The notes under the pieces: model-generated
What the model saw: the letters and a program-made list of their open reading frames with translations, nothing else
What the model was told of the DNA's origin: nothing
Database searches by the model: none
Shown here: positions 56,400-64,000 of the stretch, piece by piece
Layout of the letters: each line of letters starts with the position of its first letter
Numbering within the stretch: position 1 is the first letter of the stretch
Assembly (NCBI RefSeq): GCF_040939455.1
Contig: NC_134109.1
Span: 57,440,001-57,504,000 of the forward strand
Source: Microcebus murinus
Lineage: Eukaryota; Chordata; Mammalia; Primates; Cheirogaleidae
Direction of reading: 5' to 3'
DNA length: 64,000 nucleotides
Position numbers and translations under genes: made by a program

Positions 56400-57260
56400 A
56401 TGTTCTTCTTCACCAACTATAGTCTTCCCTTAAACACTCTAATCTAGTCCTATGTCCCATATATACAGATACCTTAAAAAATTTATGTCCCCTGCTTCGG
56501 CCTCTTCTCTGAAAACTCTAAACTCGTGTATCTAACTGCCACCATGATATGTTCACTTAGATGTCTAATGTTAAAACTATCATGACCCTAAGAAGTTTGA
56601 GTTCTATTTTATTTCTTCTCATCTTCCCTAAGTTATAGTACCAGTATTTGCCCAACCTAAAGCATTCATTTTTAGTTCTTCTCTTCCCCACAATCTACCT
56701 CCTAAAACTTCTCTGAACACTATCACCAACACTACCATATACAAACTCACAATGCAAACATAATATATCAACTACTTTCTGCTGTTGAAAAGGAATCTTT
56801 AACCCATCTACTTCTCACCTTCTCTGCTGCTAGCACCCTAATCTAAAACGCTATCATCTCTTGCCTAAACCATTATAACCCAGCCTCCTAATGTGTTTCC
56901 TGCTTCCATTCTTACACCTCTACAAACTATTCTACATAATAGCTAAAGCAATCATCTTAAGTCTTAAATAAGTCATTCATTTGTTACTACTGACTTATCA
57001 TAAAATCCAAACTCTTTACCATTGCAAGGAATACTATAAAAACATAATAAGGTCCCAGCTTAATTTTTAGATGTAAATTTATATATCTATTCTCCCCTGA
57101 TTCATTATGTTCCAGTCATACTAGATTTCTATTTGCTCAACATATCACATACACTCATACCTCAGAGCGTATACTTTATCTAACTCTCCTTCCTGGAATG
57201 CTCTTCCTACAGGTCCTTGTCTGCCAGGCTCATTATTATCATTCATCTGTTCTTACTCTA
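56400..57260 (+). repeat. L2 LINE, 3' part of ORF2
   Basis: 'ctgctgctagcaccctaatc', 'cctgcttccattcttacacc', 'tcataaaatccaaactcttt' and 'ttcctggaatgctcttccta' follow the L2 sense strand in order over about 850 bp. The frame is destroyed. Confidence 0.8.
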
Positions 57261-57284
57261 GCTTCTTGAGGTAGATTCTTAGAA

Positions 57285-59890
57285 TATTGACTTTCAAACA
57301 TTTTGCTTTTCTAATACATACATTTTAAGGCATCCCATTCCCTCTATAAACTGCTTTAGCTGCATTATAGAAGTGTGTTATGTCTAATCTGCATTCTCAT
57401 TTAGTTTAAAATATTTTCTAATTTCCCTTGTGATTTTTTTCATTGATCCATGGTTTATTTAGAAGTGTACTGTTTATTTTCCAAGCAGTTGGGAATTTGT
57501 ACCTTAATTCTCCTGTTATCAGAGAACATGTTCTAAATTATTTCAGTTTTAAGAAATGTATGCCCCCCCATATTTTACTCTGAGTAAAATACCATTTTGT
57601 ACTTGTAAAGAATCCTGAGGGCAAGATTCCTTACACTTCATTAGGTCAAATTTGATTTGGGTTTTGATTTGTTTGTGCTATCAATTACTGAAAAAGAAGT
57701 ATTAAACCTATCACATGATTGTAAATTTGTCTATTTCTCCTTTCAGTTCCAATGATTTTTGCCTCATATATTCTGATACTACTACTGGGTGCATATAGAT
57801 TGAGTATTGGTATATCTTCCTGCTGTTTATCAATATTAGATGTTCCTTTATTTCTAATAATACTTCTTGACTTAAAATCTACTTTGTTTCATATGAGTAT
57901 AAATATCTCAGCTTTAACATTTATGTACTCTTATTTTCTTCCATTCTGTGACTTTCAGCCTTTTGTGCCATTATAATTTAAGGTGTATTTCTTATAAGCA
58001 ATATATAGTTGGGTTTTGTTTTATTATATAGTCTGACAACCTTTGCTTTTTCATTTTTCATTTAGTCTATTTGATTTAATAAATTACTTTTATTTTTAAA
58101 ATTACATTTACTATTTTAATCTTGGGATTATTCAAGTATATTCCACTATAACACTTTCCCCCCTCCATTAGTCCATAGATTTAAATTCTTATCCTTTTTA
58201 TGGTTATCTTAGAGATTCTAACTTGTTTTCTTGACTTATAACCATCTAACATGAATAGTTACTGATATCACTTCTCCAGTAATGCTATAACCTTAGAACA
58301 TTTGAGTCTATTATCCATTTCTAGACTTTAGGGTTATTTGCTCATGCAATTTAATATACATACATTTTAAATCCAAAAGACATTATTATTATTAGTTTTG
58401 AATAAGCTAAATTCAGGCAATGTTTTAATATTTCCCAACATTTATCCTTTTGGTTGCTCTGCATTGCTTCCTACACGTCTGTGTTTAGGTTTGGTATCAT
58501 TTTTCATTTGCTTGAAGAACTCACCTTACTATTTCTTTCAATGCACATCCGCAAGTGACTAATTCTCTTGATTTTTGTTTGTCTGAAATATTTTTATATT
58601 TCACTTTCCACTTTGAAGGATATTTAAACTGGGTATAAAATTCTACACTCACAATATTTTTCAGACCTTTAATGACACCATTCTACTCTCTTCTGGCTTC
58701 CATTATTTCTGTTGAGAATTGAACAGTATTACTGTTGGTCTTCGAACAACACTTTTTCCTTGGTTTGCTTTTAAGATGTTTCCCCTTTACTCTGAAGTTT
58801 ATTATTTAATTGTGTAGTATCCATGTGTCATTTTTTTTTATTTGTCCCACTTGGAGTTCTTAGAACTTTATAGATGTGTGGTTTGAAACTTCCATCAGTT
58901 TTATAAAAATCTTAGGTATTATGTTTTCAACTATTGCTTTTGTCCCATTGTCTTCCTCATCTCTTTCAGAGACTCCAGTTACACCTATATTAGATTGTTC
59001 TGAGTCCCACTGTTTCTTCAGCTATGTCCTCTCTCTTCCAATTCCTTTTTATCTCTGCTGTAATGTAAAAATTTACTGTTGACCTGTTATCCAGTTTATT
59101 AATCCTGTCTTCTGCTGCTAAACCCATCACATAAATTTGTAACTTCAAATATTGTGTTCCTCAGCACTAGAATTCTCATTAGATTCTTTCATAGAGATTT
59201 CAATTTTCTGGTGAAATGTTTAATATTTTCATCTATTTTTGCCTGTATTTCCTCTACCTTTTTGAATATCTTAATCATAGCTAACTCTAATATTTGGATC
59301 AACTTTGAGTCAGTTTATATAATGTGCATTACTCTTTATTTTGATTCTGTGTCCTTATCTTTCTGTGTGTAGTAATTTTCAGTTGGATGTCTCCCATTGT
59401 ATGTAAAATAAAGGTAGGGATTCTAGATATTATTTCCTCTAGAGGTTTCAGCTAAGCCTTTTCCAGGCAGATGCAGTGGAGCTTATTCATTTTATTTCAA
59501 TTAATAACTTACCAAGATGGATGCCTTTAGTTCTCCTAAAATAGCTATAAAGTTCACCTTGCTTTAGAGACTTTGTTTTTCTTTTAAATCTTCTAACCCA
59601 TGCAGCCACAGATATCCTTAAGGCACTACTAGATATGTGCTTGATGCTCCCTCCCCTCAACATCAACCAAAAATCTGTTGGTTTTTCTGTAGCCTGGCAG
59701 TGGCTCCATGAATATAATGCCAGTATTTTCAGATTTCTCCCTGCAGATAATCAACAAATGCCAATGGGTTAAAAGTGCCTCTAGGAATCAGATTTTCTTT
59801 CAGATTCTTCGCTTCCACTGTTTTAGCCCCTTTTAGTCTTGTTACTCCATAACTCTCTAATACCTTTAAAAAATCATCTTAGTTGTTTTG
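57285..59890 (-). repeat. Ancient L1, 5' half (endonuclease to ORF1/5'UTR)
   Basis: Antisense L1 endonuclease region ('tccatggtttatttagaagt', 'tttgatttgtttgtgctatc') is followed from about 58500 by more 5' sequence ('aaatcttaggtattatgttt', 'gattctgtgtccttatcttt'). About 2.6 kb of an old mammalian L1 or HAL1. Its 3' half is not adjacent. Confidence 0.7.
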
Positions 59891-59894
59891 AAAT

Positions 59895-60590
59895 GGAGTG
59901 CTAGAGTGTTGTAAACCACTCCATATCATCCAGAGGCAGGGCAAAAGCCTTTTATTTTAAAAAGATAGATTTGCGTTATGAATAAAAGATTTTCAATAGT
60001 CAAAAATCAAAGCTCAGAAGATAGAAAATTGAATATATATTACAAAAAGCAACAGGAGAAAGAATTTCAAAAGACTCAGATTACTAGAATGTCACAGAAT
60101 CCAGTTGGAAAACCACAGATCTACTTCATGTAAATCATGCAATTAGGCACAGTATGAATGCATATAAATACATGTACCTACCTATGTACATACGTTAATT
60201 TGTGATTATCTTTCTTGAGGAGTTGAAAAGGCAAGGATTTTATTAAATGCCAACATACAGTTTTTAGTCATGTAAGGAAAACATTATAGTAGAAATCTGT
60301 TTTTGGTTTGCTTTTGCTACCCTTTTCTTCTTAGTTTTTCTGGTAAAAGAATATCTACACCAAAATTATTCTGCTTTTGAATGGAATAGTATTTTTCATA
60401 GCTTTTATGCAGTAATACTAGTTGAATTTATTTTTAAATATATAATAAGCATATTGTCATTTGCCTTGGTCTGGAAAAACTGTAACTTGTATTTCAAATC
60501 CATTGAGAAACTGGGATTTAGGAGACAGATTTATCTATAGCCATCATGGGGTACATATTATATTATTAAAATGCTATTTATATTGAAAAC
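59895..60590. other. Unique intronic sequence
   Basis: AT-rich, with no recognised feature. Confidence 0.45.
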
Positions 60591-60599
60591 TAGTAAAGT

Positions 60600-60878
60600 T
60601 GGCTAGGCATGGCGGTTCATGCCTATAATTCTAGCAAGGCCAAGATGGGAGGATTGCCCAAGGCCAGGAGTTCGAGACCAGCCTGGGCAACATAGACCCC
60701 ATCTCTACAAACTTAGGCAGGTGGGTGGTGTGCACCTGTAGTCCTAGCTGCTTGGGAGACTGAGGTGGAAGAATGGCTTGAGCACAGGGGTTGAGGGTGC
60801 AGTGAGCTATAATTGTGCCACTGCACTCCAGCCTGAGCAACATAGCGAGATCCTGTCTCTTAAAAAGAAAAAGAAAAA
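60600..60878 (+). mobile_element. Old Alu (AluJ-like), plus strand
   Basis: 'ggctaggcatggcggttcat' to 'agcgagatcctgtctctt' plus an (AAAAAG)n tail. The duplication ctagtaaagt is at 60590-60599 and 60880-60889. Part of the left-monomer start is shortened. Confidence 0.92.
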
Positions 60879-61049
60879 GCTAGTAAAGTCATTTATTACT
60901 TTATGTTGTTTAATACCTAATATGGTGACTTGTATTAACTAAGCACTTAAAGCTGCATTTGACTCAGTGATGTCTCTATGATTTACTATATTAACAACTG
61001 TCTAAACAACTATCTAGAGAATTAACAACTATCTAAAGAAAGTAAGACC

Positions 61050-61185
61050 TAGAATAGAGGTTCTTAACCTGGGGTTCATCCATGAGCTTGGGACAGGAAT
61101 AACTAGGTACAAATTTCTGTGATTGTGTGTTTTTCTAGGGAGAAGACTCAAAATTTGCATTGGCTTCCTCAAAGGGTTTCAAATA
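61050..61185. repeat. hAT-like fragment (tentative)
   Basis: 'gaggttcttaacctggggtt' matches the terminus of the element at 28185. The body is short and cut by the Alu at 61201. Confidence 0.45.
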
Positions 61186-61200
61186 CAGAATTTTCTTTTT

Positions 61201-61521
61201 TTTTTTGAGACAGAGTCTCGCTTTGTTGCCCAGGCTAGAGTGAGTGCCGTGGCATCAGCCTAGCTCACAGCAACCTCAAACTCCTGGGCTCGAGTGATCC
61301 TTCTGACTCAGCCTCCCGGGTAGCTGGGACTACAGGCATGCGCCACCATGCCCGGCTAATTTTTCATATATATATCAGTTGACCAATTAATTTCTTTCTA
61401 TTTATAGTAGAGACGGGGTCTCACTCTTGCTCAGGCTGGTTTTGAACTCCTGACCTTGAGCAATCCGCCCGCCTCGGCCTCCCAAGAGCTAGGATTACAG
61501 GCGTGAGCCACAGCGCCCAGC
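61201..61521 (-). mobile_element. Young strepsirrhine Alu, minus strand
   Basis: T-run, two monomers and the lemur-type right monomer, ending 'gccacagcgcccagcc'. A 15-bp duplication, cagaattttcttttt, is at 61186-61200 and 61522-61536. Very similar to the copies at 3743 and 16520. Confidence 0.95.
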
Positions 61522-61539
61522 CAGAATTTTCTTTTTAAA

Positions 61540-64000
61540 AAAACAGTTATGTAGAGAAATAAAAATCAATCTTTTGTCAAAAGATAGAATTATTTCTTTT
61601 ACATATCAACCAGGCTTGACATTAAGTATAATCTCATGGAAATATTCTACTACTATAATCAAGAATTTGAATGTAGAAAGAATGTATCACAGAATATATG
61701 ACATAGCTGTGTCTACTAGACTAAAGAATTAAGAGGTTTGAAAATACTGAAAAAAATTTTAAAAAGCCTCAATTTTATTAAATTGTCATAGCTTGAAACA
61801 TCTTAAATTGAGAATAAAGTTTATATGTCACTGTCATTTGAATGTCACAAAATAATAAAAAATGTACAATATAATTATTTAAGAAGTGCACATCTATGAA
61901 TTGGAAACACTGATCAGCTAAGAAAAAATAGGTAAGTTGAAATATCAACCTATTTCCATACCAGTAAAGAAGATATAAACCTAAAGGGAAAATCACATTT
62001 GCAGATTTATAAACATATTTTTTAAAAAATTATCCCTACAAAGCAAAAAAATATAAATATAAAAAGAAGGGTTGAGAAATTCCTAATAGAGGAAAAGAAT
62101 TAACAAAATAATATACATGTTAGGCCACATTTGGTTCATGCAATTTTCTTCCATTTCTTTCCAAAAAGGTATATGAATTTTCATTTTCACTTTTTCATAA
62201 ATTTCTTTCATTATGAAAGAAAAAATACAGTTTTACAGGAAAAAAAAAGTTTTTCACTGGCTCTTTCTAGCCAGTGAACAAAAGGCAAAAATGAATGAGA
62301 AGATATCTAAAAAATTAAATGCTTATGTTATAGTATAATATATAGATTGCATAAGTCATGCATTACCTTATGTACATTTATAAGCATATGCAGGGATAAA
62401 ATGTATAAAATAAGAAAAGGGAACTAAACGCTTGCAACAGAAAATAAAAGTATAAAGTTTAGCTCTTTTCTTGTACTATAAAAAACTCAGCCATCATAAA
62501 GGCCTGTGCCATTCTTAGGCCACTTTCAGGCAGATTCTGAAAAGCTGGAAAGTAAACACAGGTGTTTTAAAACTAGAGCTGCTGTCACGGACAACCACAA
62601 ACACCCTTAACTCTGATGTGGCAACGCCTCTTTCCCGCCCTCCGTTTTTTAAAGCAGTGCCCGAAAAGAAAATGTCAAATGTTTCACCTTTCAACACCTC
62701 AGAATAAGTAAGAGCTTAAAGTATTGTTTCACAAATCTCTAGCAAATAGATCATTTTTTCACTGCTTTTCAATGTAGCCAATTAAATATTAATTGCATAA
62801 AATAAAAAGAATGTCTTAAAGAATTTCCACCACCCCAACCTTATACTTTCCCCTTGCAGTGTACTTTATAGCAGTTTCTTTAGTTTCTGAAAGCAAAATC
62901 TTTCATTTGACCACATTTAGATTGTTTAATCTGTCATATAACTTTTATAGAAAATACCTGATTTTTTCCTTGGGAGGTTTAACACACAAATCAGAAATGA
63001 TAAGAATTTTAGAAAAATTCAGAGTTTTAATTAAAATATGTAATTCTCTTTTATAAAACTGAATATCAACCTACCTCCTTAAATTGTATAAAACAGCCCT
63101 CAAAAAGTAGGGATAAAATTCATTAGGAATTGATGAGTTACTACCTAACTAATGAATATTAAAACTAAAGTAAAACGAAGCCTTTACATTTTACCAGAGA
63201 CATCAAGTTTCAAGTGCTATTAAGAGAATGGCCAAGTAAGTATCTATCAGTTCCCAAATTAATCTTGGAGGTTATTTTGAGAGGTTTAGTTCTACCCTCA
63301 GAATTCCACAAGTAATTCCTTTGTGCAATTCATGTAAGAACTGCTCTGTGAACTCACATTTGTATATTTGATTATTCGTAATAAACTAATAGTAGTTTCT
63401 CAGTGCCTAAGCTTTTAATAAAGAGAGATATCTGCCTTTTTAAATAATAAAAATTAATAGGAATAAAAATAAGACTGAAGAACAGTTTTATATCAATATC
63501 TACTTCTTCTATTTCCTCAGATATTTTATAATTTTCTTTTATATTACCTTTTTTAAAAATGTGAAGAACTAATATCAGAGGTACATGATATTTGGCTAAT
63601 CAGAGGCAATCAACTGTAAATAAGAGAAAAGCAAACTTTCAATATCTTGTTCAGATCCACCCATGCATTATTTCATCTCACATGTGAACGGCATTATATA
63701 GCATTAAAGGACAAAATAATAATGTTAAGTTGTGACATAAACCAACAAATTGAAGAAATTTAAAATGAAATTTGACAGTTCTTAACTGAGTCCACCGTAC
63801 TTTGGTGTTATAACATACACATGATACCTATGGGCACAAAGGAGCAAGGAAAGGGCTGTGTGTCAGGCTTAGAAGTTAATTTCCTTGCCTTTGTTGGTTT
63901 ATATTACCACCTAATATTATGTAAACAATCCGTTTCTAGACAATTTATTTTTTCCTCTGTCATGATGAGCTGAGTTCATTTGTACGTTAAATATCTTTCA
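61540..64000. other. Repeat-poor intronic sequence
   Basis: About 2.5 kb without recognised repeats. 62540-62670 is GC-richer and carries a forkhead-like GTAAACA (62552-62558) next to CAGGTG (62559-62564) and a RUNX-like AACCACAAA. No coding exon found. Confidence 0.45.

Larger units (their letters stand above)
29447..64000 (-). other. MIPOL1: MIPOL1 intron upstream of the exon (inferred)
   Basis: Inferred from the acceptor on the high-coordinate side of the 29352-29446 exon. The preceding exon was not found to the right up to the window end, so this intron is at least about 34.5 kb here. It contains the full-length L1, many other repeats and the repeat-poor block 46870-52030. Confidence 0.6.

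Noticed and set aside
62515..62697. 60-codon minus-strand frame in the GC-richer patch
   Set aside because: No homology or splice context seen. Kept only as a possible regulatory patch.

Overview
The window is vertebrate nuclear DNA from a primate, almost certainly a strepsirrhine. It is AT-rich, has no compact operons, and is full of Alu SINEs, LINE-1 and older mammalian repeats. Several Alus (about 3743-4072, 16520-16859, 21004-21323, 61201-61521) carry the right-monomer variant with an inserted 'ggccaattaatttctttcta'-type segment and a 'cctcccaagagctaggatta' end, which I associate with lemurs and lorises. A 272-bp piggyBac-type MITE in a TTAA site (7884-8155) fits a mouse-lemur-like species, since young piggyBac MITEs are reported from Microcebus. 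The species assignment is inference.

The only convincing protein-coding sequence is one 95-bp internal exon on the minus strand (29352-29446) with good splice sites. Its 31 codons match, from memory, a coiled-coil stretch near the C-terminal third of MIPOL1. Most or all of the window is therefore best read as introns of a MIPOL1 orthologue transcribed right to left, with upstream exons at higher coordinates beyond the window and downstream exons at lower coordinates.

Layout: 1-2200 mostly unique, with two patches of possible decayed coding sequence. 2200-12700 is a dense nest of repeats: lemur Alu in younger L1 in ancient L1, ERVL/MaLR-type LTR material split by the piggyBac MITE, and another antisense L1. 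12700-24000 is unique sequence with MIR, L2, a mariner element split by an Alu, and a lemur Alu. 24000-35400 holds ancient L1, L2, MIR, MaLR and hAT remnants around the exon. 35401-42054 is a structurally full-length L1 (5'UTR, ORF1, ORF2, 3'UTR, poly-A, 10-bp target-site duplication) whose reading frames are broken. Two more 3'-end L1 copies on the same strand follow at 42281 and 44679. 46870-52030 is a repeat-poor stretch of about 5 kb holding the best candidate for a conserved regulatory element (49255-49450). 52000-61500 returns to Alus, L2 and a long antisense ancient L1. 61540-64000 is repeat-poor.

I saw no CRISPR array, operon, tRNA, rRNA or novel multi-gene system. The interest lies in the transposon history, the single exon, and a few unexplained inverted repeats and putative regulatory sequences. 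Family names for repeats are from pattern memory, not from a database search.
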